A DNA stretch of 64,000 nt from Candidatus Heimdallarchaeota archaeon (GTDB lineage Archaea; Asgardarchaeota; Heimdallarchaeia; Heimdallarchaeales; Heimdallarchaeaceae): the NCBI GenBank assembly GCA_019057815.1, contig JAHLWR010000007.1:62001-126000 (forward strand), given 5' to 3'. The notes under the pieces were generated by a model, which saw nothing but the letters and a program-made list of their open reading frames with translations, did no database searches and had not been told where the DNA came from. The translations under genes and the position numbers were made by a program. Of this stretch, positions 56,191-64,000 are shown in pieces; the stretch's first letter is position 1; each line of letters opens with the position of its first letter.

Positions 56191-57513
56191 CTACATTAAA
56201 CCTAATCTTCTTCTTGGATGAATAAACATTTTGGGGTTTTCTCCTTGTTCCGCGAAGTAGTTAATTAATTGTTCAGCTACAACATCTCTTTCCGCAAAGC
56301 TTACTACCGTGGAATTATGTGCAAAGGCTAAATCAAAGAAATAACCAAAATATCTGACATCTCGTGATAACCAATCTATTTCTTGAAATAATTCTAATTC
56401 TTTTGCTTTTTGTATTTTTGTATTTTCAGAAAAAATATTTTTCATATACCACTCATAATCAAGGTCGATTCTTAGAATAGGGACTTCTGATGAAAAGTGA
56501 TACAGATATGTTACACCATAATATGGAGGAATATGAGGACGATTTTCGAGCATTTTAAGAGTAGGTTCTTTTCTCTGCTTTGAAGGTATTCTTACAAACC
56601 ATTTTTTCTCTCCACCTAATTCCTTTTCTAAGTCTTGAGCTATTCTATATACAAATGGAAAAGTTGTTGTCTTGCTTACTGCAACTATACATGTCTCTTT
56701 GTTTAAGGATTTTTTACACAAATCTCGTAGCAAATAGTTTGATGCTAATCGAGGTTGTTCTTGCCCTGGTGATAAAAGCATGTTCAGAGAACCATCTAAG
56801 AAAATATATTTAAATTTTGTATCAGAATTAAGTAAAGAGTGAGCTAGAGAATATTCTACAACTTCTCTGAATTGTTCAAACCAGCCTTGCACAGCAGCTG
56901 CTCTTGGTGACACCATCCACTCTGAAAAATCGAAAATATCAGACTTATGAAGTTTGAAACCAGCTTTTATTGCAGCTTTATGTAAATCAATACTCGACTT
57001 AATATCTGGGAAGGTGTCATTTGGAAACTTAGGAACATATTTATGGTAAACGAAATCTCTAAGAACTCTAAGTACGACTGTTTCTAATTCTTCATTGTAA
57101 TTATATTTAATGAATGACAGAAACTCTTCCCAAACCTCTTTAGATTTATCTTCTCTAAGTATAATTAGTCTCATTAAACCTTCAGGATGTGTACATATTG
57201 GGGGTCTGGTATTAAGCTGTTCTGTTGTTCCATCCTCAAAACATGTCTTATCTGCTGCAAATCCTGCAGTTAGTAGATGTATAGCTATATCGTTTAACAT
57301 AACAAGACTATCTGCTCCACTTCCATCAATTGCTGTTACATTGAAATTTTCGTGCTGACATTTAGTTGGTAGAGGTTCAAATACCACTAGATTCCTTTTC
57401 AAATAATCCAAGTCATCTTGATATGCTTCATCACTCTCTAACTCAAACTTCTTGAATCTCTTGTAAACTCGAGCGAACTCGTTTTCAATAGTTTCGTCGA
57501 AAAAAACTTGCAT
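56191..57513 (-). CDS. nurA: NurA nuclease
   Basis: 440 residues. The RNase H-like nuclease motif I is FNVTAIDGSGADSLVML and the second acidic strand is FKYIFLDGSLNMLLSPGQEQ. A conserved helix follows (LRDLCKKSLNKETCIVAVSKT). The C-terminal residues (FIHPRRRLGLM) may contact HerA. NurA and HerA together resect 5-prime ends at breaks prepared by Mre11-Rad50. It is the first gene of the operon; GGAG precedes ATG 57513. Confidence 0.88.
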   Translation of the reverse strand: MQVFFDETIENEFARVYKRFKKFELESDEAYQDDLDYLKRNLVVFEPLPTKCQHENFNVTAIDGSGADSLVMLNDIAIHLLTAGFAADKTCFEDGTTEQLNTRPPICTHPEGLMRLIILREDKSKEVWEEFLSFIKYNYNEELETVVLRVLRDFVYHKYVPKFPNDTFPDIKSSIDLHKAAIKAGFKLHKSDIFDFSEWMVSPRAAAVQGWFEQFREVVEYSLAHSLLNSDTKFKYIFLDGSLNMLLSPGQEQPRLASNYLLRDLCKKSLNKETCIVAVSKTTTFPFVYRIAQDLEKELGGEKKWFVRIPSKQRKEPTLKMLENRPHIPPYYGVTYLYHFSSEVPILRIDLDYEWYMKNIFSENTKIQKAKELELFQEIDWLSRDVRYFGYFFDLAFAHNSTVVSFAERDVVAEQLINYFAEQGENPKMFIHPRRRLGLM

Positions 57514-57775
57514 GTCACTAGCTCCTCTTAACCATTCCAGTTTTCCATTTATAAAACATTACGGAGAGTTACTTAAAAGTGTTGTAATTAATTTTGTTTT
57601 AAGATATCTGTGAACATACAATATGTTTTTCTTCCCTATTTAATTATTTTTCCTACTTTCATTATCTTGTAATTGTAATTTGCTAGATTAATATATAAAT
57701 TAAAAGCTCTTGTTCTGATTTAGAACTCAAAAAATAGTCTTTTTATAGTATATTATAGTATTGTAAAATGATACA
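57514..57775. other. Divergent promoter region, nurA operon and methylase gene
   Basis: No gene is present. The right end carries TATA-like TTATAGTATATTATAGTATT about 30 bases before ATG 57776; the left end should hold the promoter of the nurA-herA-mre11-rad50 operon, where TAATATATAAATTAAAAG is the best candidate on either strand. Confidence 0.4.
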
Positions 57776-58714
57776 ATGCAACCTCAAAAGGAAAAGAGAA
57801 AAAGAAAATATGTTCCTCATAAAGCTGCTGCTAGTTTTGAACCCACTTATGATTGGTCTAAAGAAGAAGCTAAACAGAAATATGAAACACAGAAATTTCC
57901 TTTTGATGTCGAAAGAATTTTTTATTCTGATTGTATAAAAGGAATGAAAACTATACCTGAAAAAAGCATTGATATGGTTTTAGCTGATCCACCTTTTGGA
58001 CTCGACTTTAGTGGAAAAGAAGCCATATACAATCGAGACAGCAATAATGTAATTGAAGGGTATGAGGAAGTGGATATAGAAGATTATTCAAATTTTACAA
58101 ATGAATGGATTGGAGAACTTCCAAGAATTATGAAAAGAGACGCAGGAGTATGGATCTTTAGTGGATGGACAAATCTTAAAGATGTTCTCTATGCACTAGA
58201 TAAACATAAATTAGAGATTATTAACCATATTATCTGGAAATATCAGTTTGGTGTTTTTACAAAAAGGAAATTTGTTACTAGTCATTATCATATTCTTTTT
58301 GCTGTCAAAGACAAAAAAAGTTATTTTTTCAATAAATTCGAACACTATCCACAAGATGTTTGGCTTATTAATAGAAAATACATGCCCAATACCAAGAAAA
58401 ATGCAACAAAGCTTCCTGTTGACGTAGTAATGAGATGTATTGATTTTGGAAGCGAACCTGGTGATTTAGTTTTAGATCCTTTTATGGGTAATGGAACAAC
58501 AGCTGTTGCTGCGAAATGTTCTTTTAGACATTATCTTGGATTTGAGATTAATGATGTACTTAAAGAAATAATTGATTGGAATTTAAAACAAGTTAAACTA
58601 GGAGAATTATATCAACCATACATCCAAAGACCTGATGAGATAGTTCAGAATGCTAAAGAAAAATTTCAGAAAAGCGATTCATCAAGAACCAAACTTACAG
58701 ATTATTTAAAATAA
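57776..58714 (+). CDS. Type II DNA methyltransferase, beta class (N6-adenine or N4-cytosine)
   Basis: 312 residues. The catalytic motif IV MVLADPPFGLDF precedes the AdoMet-binding motif I LVLDPFMGNGTTAVAA, the order of beta-class enzymes; DPPF favours N6-adenine methylation. The N terminus is basic (KEKRKRK). The target recognition region lies between (residues about 95-200). It is convergent with a probable endonuclease gene; their stop codons lie in a 13-bp overlap. The last residues TKLTDYLK loosely resemble a PIP motif without the Gln. Role: protects host DNA from the partner enzyme. Confidence 0.88.
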   Translation: MQPQKEKRKRKYVPHKAAASFEPTYDWSKEEAKQKYETQKFPFDVERIFYSDCIKGMKTIPEKSIDMVLADPPFGLDFSGKEAIYNRDSNNVIEGYEEVDIEDYSNFTNEWIGELPRIMKRDAGVWIFSGWTNLKDVLYALDKHKLEIINHIIWKYQFGVFTKRKFVTSHYHILFAVKDKKSYFFNKFEHYPQDVWLINRKYMPNTKKNATKLPVDVVMRCIDFGSEPGDLVLDPFMGNGTTAVAAKCSFRHYLGFEINDVLKEIIDWNLKQVKLGELYQPYIQRPDEIVQNAKEKFQKSDSSRTKLTDYLK

Positions 58715-59388
58715 TTATCTAGTGTATTCATATTTTTAATGAAATATGGTGGTTCACTACTTTTAAGCAGGTATTTAGGTCTTCTAGGACTACCATTTGC
58801 ATTCCTCATTCCTTTCTGAAAATATGCAATCCAACCTTCTGAGATTCCTTCAGATAGAAGTTGTTTATTTAACCATAGAAGAGAGTAGTTCTCAATAACA
58901 AAAGCTTTTTTTCGCATTCTTGATTTTGCCCCTCTTCTTATTCTTTGTTTGACATAATCGCTTGTTTTTCCTTTTAGTTTTGAATGCCATTCTTTAAAGG
59001 AACCATCATCATCATATTCTGCTCTTCCACTTACAATGAAATATCCGATTCCATTGTACTTCTCTGTACATAAATCTACTGCTTCACAATCATTTAGAAT
59101 TATCCAAGGATGACTGCTGGAATTAACTATATGAGCTTTAAAATTCCAAGGATTTTCCTTAAAATAATCAAATTGTGTATTCCCCAATTTTGGACCATCT
59201 TCTCCTCCTAAATGATTAAATAAGATCTTTTTCAATTTATACTCAATATACCAACCTATCCATTCCATTTGTTTCCATTGATAGTTTGCTTCTTTTATTT
59301 CATGAATACATTCCTTACCATCTAAATATCTTTCAAGATTCCTTATTATTAAAGAATATATTTGGTTTCCCTCCTCTTCATAGTTCAT
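58702..59388 (-). CDS. Probable type II restriction endonuclease, partner of the methylase
   Basis: 228 residues. Near residues 74-86 is NTQFDYFKENPWNFKAHIVN, which fits a PD-(D/E)XK core: D in strand, hairpin, then hydrophobic-x-K, with Asn at the usual D/E place. A basic helix (QRIRRGAKSRMRKKAF) could contact DNA. It ends MNTLDNYFK. The tail-to-tail overlap of 13 bp with the methyltransferase gene is a typical layout for a compact restriction-modification pair. The recognition site is unknown, and nuclease identity rests on context and motif. Confidence 0.6.
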   Translation of the reverse strand: MNYEEEGNQIYSLIIRNLERYLDGKECIHEIKEANYQWKQMEWIGWYIEYKLKKILFNHLGGEDGPKLGNTQFDYFKENPWNFKAHIVNSSSHPWIILNDCEAVDLCTEKYNGIGYFIVSGRAEYDDDGSFKEWHSKLKGKTSDYVKQRIRRGAKSRMRKKAFVIENYSLLWLNKQLLSEGISEGWIAYFQKGMRNANGSPRRPKYLLKSSEPPYFIKNMNTLDNYFK

Positions 59389-59513
59389 TTAAATTGATTA
59401 GAAGCATAAAGGTATTTTAATAATTCTATAAAAAGTACTTAATCATTTATTAGTACTAAATCACTAAACTAATCTTTTGTGAATTTAGTTATATCATTAG
59501 TTCTTTCTTAGAA

Positions 59514-59882
59514 ATGTTAATTTCTAATGACTTCGAGAAAGAGCTGGGGGAGTTGAGATTGTTAGATGACAATAATCTGGAGAATTTCAGAATTCTAAAA
59601 GAACTTTTAAAAAATGAAATCTCCAAAGAAGATGTAGAATTAGTAGATCCTTCAATTATTATCACTGACGCAGAACAAATTGCATTTATTTCATACTTGA
59701 TTATAGCTGATTGCACATATTATGAGGTTTTTACTGAAAATTTAATAAATAAGATAATTGATGAGTTGATTTCTAATCAGAATATTTATGAAGAAAAAAA
59801 GAATTATAATGTAAAAGAATTGATTAGATATTTAATTATTTTTTCGAGCTTTTTGGTATTTTCTTCGTTTTTTAGTTCTTAA
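59514..59882 (+). CDS. Small acidic hypothetical protein with hydrophobic C terminus
   Basis: 122 residues. The first 95 residues are acidic and helical (EKELGELRLLDDNNLE). The last 20 are hydrophobic and Phe/Ser-rich (YLIIFSSFLVFSSFF), perhaps a tail anchor. No family recognised. It lies between the restriction endonuclease and the transporter gene with its own AT-rich upstream DNA. Confidence 0.45.
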   Translation: MLISNDFEKELGELRLLDDNNLENFRILKELLKNEISKEDVELVDPSIIITDAEQIAFISYLIIADCTYYEVFTENLINKIIDELISNQNIYEEKKNYNVKELIRYLIIFSSFLVFSSFFSS

Positions 59883-59953
59883 AATGTGTAACGTAATGTT
59901 TATATCTTTCTATTGGGAGAATATTTTAGTAAATAGAGTTAGGGACATAACAA

Positions 59954-60544
59954 TTGAAAATTCTAGATAAACTTAAAGAAAATTTATCTATGGTTGGGGG
60001 AGAAAATATCTTACGACGATATTTCGTCATGAATGGTTTCGATGGAGCTTTAACAGCTTTAGGGATAATTATTGCATCTATCATCATTAAATCTACAGAA
60101 GCTAAAACTCTTCTCTTCATAGGCATTGGAGCTTCTATTTCTATGGGAGTATCAGGCTTTTGGATAGCATATCTAACAGAGAGGGCTGAAAGGACTAAAG
60201 AACTGAAAGAATTAGAAAAAGATATGGTAACTGAGTTAAATGACACCAAATTCACAAAAGCGAACTTCTGGACATCGCTCATAATAGCAGCAGTTGATGG
60301 TATTTCACCTTTTATGTTTTCTATGATATCGATATCGCCATTTCTCTTTGTGATTCCAGGATGGATAACAATGACAACTGGGTATATTATTGCAATATCT
60401 CTTGTAGGTGTTGAAGTAATAACTCTTGGAGTCTTTCTAGGTGCAATCTCAAAAGAAAATAAACTCATATACGCTCTAAAAATAATTCCCGCAGCACTAA
60501 TTGTAGCTGGTTTGACATTTTTACTTGAATTCTTTAATAACTAA
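59954..60544 (+). CDS. VIT/CCC1-family iron-manganese transporter-like membrane protein
   Basis: 196 residues. It has the family opening (RRYFVMNGFDGALTALGIII), five hydrophobic segments, a charged linker (ERAERTKELKELEKD) after helix 2 as in VIT1/CCC1, and a second half starting SLIIAAVDGISPFMFS with the Asp in a membrane helix. Such proteins export Fe or Mn from the cytosol. The start is TTG 59954 with AGGGA upstream. It is a close fit to VIT-like proteins of archaea, though no metal site residues were tested. Confidence 0.7.
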   Translation: MKILDKLKENLSMVGGENILRRYFVMNGFDGALTALGIIIASIIIKSTEAKTLLFIGIGASISMGVSGFWIAYLTERAERTKELKELEKDMVTELNDTKFTKANFWTSLIIAAVDGISPFMFSMISISPFLFVIPGWITMTTGYIIAISLVGVEVITLGVFLGAISKENKLIYALKIIPAALIVAGLTFLLEFFNN

Positions 60545-60783
60545 TCTACTTCAATATTGTCTGTTCCTTAGCTTATTCATCAACTTCAGAACCAAAAGAA
60601 CTTTTTTCTAATCTTATTTCATATTTATTGTTACTATTATTTACGAGCTTTCAAAATCAGCAATTGATAGCAAAACTGCTACTTTAATTTATAAGAAAAA
60701 AACAATTATTTGAGAATAAATTATAAAAACTAATTCAACTTTTCGTAGTAAAACTAAAGAATATCATCTGAAAAGTTGTACTA

Positions 60784-62139
60784 ATGCCTAAAAAACAAGA
60801 ACAGAAAAGAGATGTCATAATTGTTGGTGCCGGAATAGCAGGTTGTGTACTTGCTTTTCATTTAGCGACTGCTGGTCTGAAAGTCTCAATTTATGAAAAG
60901 AGCGCTAGAGAGAACATTGGACATGATTGGTGTGATTCGATCGAAAAGAAAGCATTTCAATTAGCAGGAATTCTTGCACCCAAAGGAGAAGAAAAGAGAG
61001 CAAATAGAGACCATCTTGTAATTTTATCTCCCGATTTACTATCAAAAATTCACTTAAGTTATTATGATTATTGGGTTGTTGACCGTAAATTGTTTCAAAA
61101 AAGATTATTGCTTCTAGCAGAAAAAGCAGGAGCAGAATTCTGTTTTAACACTGAAATAGTCGAACCCATTGGTAAGGGTATGTGGGTTATTGGTGTTAAA
61201 AAACGAGATGGTGAAATTGTAACAGCTAAGCTAGTTGTTGACTGTTCTGGTATTGATAGAATTTTAGGGAATAATATAGAAATACTAGATTTAAATCTAC
61301 CACTAGAAGATAACGAAATAGCTCTCGCACATCGAGAAACTCACAAAACTGAAGATAATAAATTGAAGTGGGGAGAAAATGAAATTAGTAAAAAACACCT
61401 TTATTATCGATATGGTTACAAGAAAGGTTATAGTTGGTTAAATTTCGAAAAAGAGGACGAAGTTGATGTTGGTTCAGGAGTAACTCAAGGATATTCAAAA
61501 CGCAAACCTAAAGCAATAGTAAACGAGTTCATCAATTTGCATAAAAACATAGAAAAAGAAAAATTAAGAGGAGGAGGAGGAAAAATCGTCGTAAGACGCC
61601 CAATAACTATGGTTTGGTACGGTTTCTTACTTGTTGGTGAAGCAGCTTGTCAAACTATTCCTACAGTAGGTTGTGGTGTAGGATCATCTATGATTGCTGC
61701 TAGAATTGCAGCTGAAGTCATTGTCAAAAGCTTAAGAAAAAAAGAAGTCTCAATTGATAGTCTGTGGGAATATCAGGTCAGGTACAATGAAGAAAGAGGA
61801 AGAGATCATGCAGCTCTTGATATGATGAGAAGAAAACTTCTTCAACTAACTGAAAAAGAAATGTCATTTTTAATAGAAAAACGAATTATTTCCAAATCAG
61901 ATTTTGAAAAGCTAATTCACGCAAAATATCCCAAGAAATCTATTATTGGAATGTTATTTTCCACTTTTAAAGGAATCTCGAATCTTAAATTGATGCTTTT
62001 TATGGGAAAATCTTTGCTTCGAGCTAATAGAGTCTACAAACATTACAAGACGATGCCTAAAGAATATGATTCTAAAAAGTACCATAAATGGTTTCTTGAA
62101 CAGATGTATTTCTTCAAAGATATTGAGGAAAAAAAATAA
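60784..62139 (+). CDS. Geranylgeranyl reductase-family FAD oxidoreductase
   Basis: 451 residues. The FAD-binding start is IIVGAGIAGCVLAFHLATAG (GxGxxG). RKLFQKRLLLLAEKAGAEFC, VDCSGIDRILG, the substrate-region motif GYSWLNFEKEDEVDVGSG and the second FAD motif LVGEAACQTIPTVGCGVGSS are typical of geranylgeranyl reductases. These enzymes saturate the isoprenoid chains of archaeal lipids or quinones. The C-terminal 100 residues are basic and helical. The exact substrate is not fixed by sequence. Confidence 0.82.
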   Translation: MPKKQEQKRDVIIVGAGIAGCVLAFHLATAGLKVSIYEKSARENIGHDWCDSIEKKAFQLAGILAPKGEEKRANRDHLVILSPDLLSKIHLSYYDYWVVDRKLFQKRLLLLAEKAGAEFCFNTEIVEPIGKGMWVIGVKKRDGEIVTAKLVVDCSGIDRILGNNIEILDLNLPLEDNEIALAHRETHKTEDNKLKWGENEISKKHLYYRYGYKKGYSWLNFEKEDEVDVGSGVTQGYSKRKPKAIVNEFINLHKNIEKEKLRGGGGKIVVRRPITMVWYGFLLVGEAACQTIPTVGCGVGSSMIAARIAAEVIVKSLRKKEVSIDSLWEYQVRYNEERGRDHAALDMMRRKLLQLTEKEMSFLIEKRIISKSDFEKLIHAKYPKKSIIGMLFSTFKGISNLKLMLFMGKSLLRANRVYKHYKTMPKEYDSKKYHKWFLEQMYFFKDIEEKK

Positions 62140-62196
62140 TTTCTTTTGTTAGATAGCTTCCATTACGTTTAAAAGAAGAGAAGAGAATTTATTTAT

Positions 62197-63030
62197 ATGA
62201 AAAATGATGCCGAAGACCATTTTCGGTTCATTTTAGAAGAAGTTCTTCTAATAAAGGATAGTAGATTCATCCATTCAGAGATAGAGAAAAGGAATAAGAG
62301 TATAAATTGGAAAATTTATGATGAGAATGAGGAAATAATCTTTTTGTCACCTAACCAAATAAAAAGTGGAAGTTCAATAAATACAACTGTTTTCAGGAAA
62401 TTATACACTGGAGCAAGGAGGAGAAAACTGTCTATTATTCATGTTCAAAATCATGAAGATGACATTACAGGAGTGTTCTCTAGAAAAGCTGTTTCTCTTA
62501 TCTGGAAGTTAACGATAAGAGAACGCTTGGCAAGTATTGAATTAATTCCATTCGAAGATGAGCCTTACAAAGCAAAGTACCTCCAATTACAATTCCCAAG
62601 CGGTTTTTTCCTCACTAAAGGTATTCATCAATTATTTCCAACAGATGAATATATTGAAGATAATATTGAAATCGCTAAAAAATACGCAAAAGCAAAAGCA
62701 AAATTTAGAGAATTGGTACCTTTTAAAATAAATAGAATTATTGATCTTCTATCAACTGATGAAATAGCCCCTTCTTATGAATCATGGTTAAAAAACCCAC
62801 TTAAATACGACCTACGCAATGTTGATACAGCAGATTTAACTACTGCTAGAAAAATAGCAGATGGTTTACCTGATGAAGAACTTAATTTGCTTGTAAAGGA
62901 TATAAGAGAGATTATGACTGAAATAGAATGGGATGAAGTAGCCAACCAACAGAGAATCGAAAGATATTCGCAATTTTTAAAGTATGTAAAAAAAATCAGA
63001 AAAATAAAGAAGAAAAAGGGGAAAGAATAA
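62197..63030 (+). CDS. Hypothetical protein with basic C terminus
   Basis: 277 residues. The first 150 have alternating strands (WKIYDENEEIIFLSP, GVFSRKAVSLIWKLTI) loosely reminiscent of tubby-like or scramblase folds. The rest is helical and ends with a very basic stretch (KYVKKIRKIKKKKGKE). It lies 57 bp after the reductase gene in the same direction, perhaps co-transcribed. No function can be given. Confidence 0.5.
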   Translation: MKNDAEDHFRFILEEVLLIKDSRFIHSEIEKRNKSINWKIYDENEEIIFLSPNQIKSGSSINTTVFRKLYTGARRRKLSIIHVQNHEDDITGVFSRKAVSLIWKLTIRERLASIELIPFEDEPYKAKYLQLQFPSGFFLTKGIHQLFPTDEYIEDNIEIAKKYAKAKAKFRELVPFKINRIIDLLSTDEIAPSYESWLKNPLKYDLRNVDTADLTTARKIADGLPDEELNLLVKDIREIMTEIEWDEVANQQRIERYSQFLKYVKKIRKIKKKKGKE

Positions 63031-63056
63031 TTTTATTGAAAGAAAAAAAAGGGAAC

Positions 63057-64000
63057 TTAATTCTTTCTCCTTCTAACTATCAATATTAAGAAACCAATCA
63101 CAGGAATAGCAAGCAAAGCTGACCAAGAAGCACTTACAGCATAACTAGCTGGATTTAAACCTACTAGTGGGTCATGTACCATTTTCAGTCCATCACCATA
63201 GTTAGGATAGACAAGTAGAATATTATGAACTTCTACACCAATGGTTCTACCATCTCCGATGTCTTTTTCAACACTGTAACTTGCTACAGTTGCAGTACAA
63301 TTAACCGTTTTCAGATAGTTATCTTCTGCATCATAGATATCTACTTCAGGTATCCAAGTGAAGTAACCTTGGATATTGTTTTTATCATCGCTGAATTCTA
63401 TACCATACCTTTCAGAATCATGAGTTCTGTTAGTTCTTCCTACTTCTGTTTCGTTTACACGATAACCTTCTTCTGGAGCGTTGACATGATTACCTTGTCT
63501 TACTCTGTGTCTATAATCAAGCTCATGAGCTTTTACTAGAAATATCAATCCTGTTGCTTCTGGAGAGAATATCCAATTATCAACAATGATATCAAATTTT
63601 ATTTCGTTTAAGGCTTGTTCGGAATAGTAGATAGTAGTACCATTTAGATCTCTTGTGACAACAGAATCTTCCAAATAAAGATGATAAGCAAAAGATATTG
63701 TTGCACCATTTGCTAATGTAGATGAGGTAATTGTTGCATGGAGGGCGTTTGTAGTATTCTCTGTAGTTAAAGTCCAATCAATTAATTCAGAATTAAGGCG
63801 GTATATCTTACCATCGACTTCATCTCTGCTATCAACTATTAAGTCATCACCAAAAAGTTCTGCAACAGCATAGAAACCAACGTGAAAAACAGGTATCCCC
63901 CTATTATTGCGGTTTGCGTTATTAAACCAGAAGAGCATATCAGGTCTTCCAGATGCAAGTTTTACAATTAAGTTAGAGGTTCGTAAAAAAACAGAACCTT
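63057..64000 (-). CDS. Membrane-anchored surface protein (N-terminal part outside window)
   Basis: The frame is open to the window end (the first ATG inside is at 63938, but coding continues upstream: the residues before it read RTSNLIVKLASGRPD), so the start is missing. More than 310 residues are visible. The ectodomain is beta-rich with sequons (NTT, NGT, NET, NRT), followed by SASWSALLAIPVIGFLILIV and the tail RRRKN. The organisation matches the other surface proteins in the window. It is convergent with the gene at 62197. Confidence 0.6.
   Translation of the reverse strand, partial: GSVFLRTSNLIVKLASGRPDMLFWFNNANRNNRGIPVFHVGFYAVAELFGDDLIVDSRDEVDGKIYRLNSELIDWTLTTENTTNALHATITSSTLANGATISFAYHLYLEDSVVTRDLNGTTIYYSEQALNEIKFDIIVDNWIFSPEATGLIFLVKAHELDYRHRVRQGNHVNAPEEGYRVNETEVGRTNRTHDSERYGIEFSDDKNNIQGYFTWIPEVDIYDAEDNYLKTVNCTATVASYSVEKDIGDGRTIGVEVHNILLVYPNYGDGLKMVHDPLVGLNPASYAVSASWSALLAIPVIGFLILIVRRRKN

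Overview
The window is AT-rich DNA from an archaeon, most likely an Asgard archaeon and possibly of the Heimdallarchaeia; the lineage is an inference. Archaeal identity rests on a NurA-HerA-Mre11-Rad50 gene cluster, an F420-dependent methylene-tetrahydromethanopterin dehydrogenase (Mtd), a geranylgeranyl-reductase-type flavoprotein for lipid saturation, TATA-box promoters close to start codons, and many membrane-anchored surface proteins with a Lys/Arg-rich C-terminal tail. A kynureninase fits reports of kynurenine-pathway genes in Heimdallarchaeia. Many starts are preceded by a GGTGA-type ribosome binding site.

Layout. 1-2,064: the tail of one membrane protein and a secreted beta-helix (NosD-like) protein on the minus strand. 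2,182-13,198: an accessory stretch of unrecognised genes, including a Zn-ribbon protein with a nuclease-like motif, two proteins sharing a degenerate nuclease-like motif, a small protein ending in a PCNA-binding (PIP) motif, a HEPN protein, a GNAT acetyltransferase and a truncated GH127 glycosidase. 13,360-21,294: two large surface proteins flanking mtd, a LURP-one-like protein and mtnA. 21,454-24,133: two paralogous nucleotidyltransferases around a 7-TM protein. 24,225-29,293: a SagB-type oxidoreductase, an acetyltransferase, a broken CAAX protease, a MntA/HepT toxin-antitoxin pair, a beta-lactamase-fold gene split by a 348-bp miniature transposable element, and a NosD-like remnant.

29,569-34,396 holds three tandem arylsulfotransferase-like genes, the third with an in-frame TGA. 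34,498-40,248 is a double-length UvrA with four ATPase modules. 40,355-42,917 holds two more NosD-like genes whose upstream DNA matches the copy at the window start, in inverted orientation. 43,179-49,235 has a GcvH-like mini-ORF, kynureninase, a surface protein, a structured intergenic element before an ABC exporter operon, a nitroreductase and a luciferase-fold oxidoreductase. 49,246-57,513 is the DNA-end-processing operon nurA-herA-mre11-rad50, followed by a helical protein with an in-frame 21-bp tandem repeat. 57,776-59,388 is a probable type II restriction-modification pair with overlapping 3-prime ends. The remainder carries a VIT-family transporter, a geranylgeranyl reductase-family protein, unknowns and a surface protein running off the window.

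No rRNA, tRNA, CRISPR array or complete insertion sequence was recognised. The most notable signals are the miniature element with restorable reading frame, the structured element before the ABC operon, the tandem UvrA, the PIP-like tails, and the dispersed NosD-like cassettes with a conserved promoter and palindrome.
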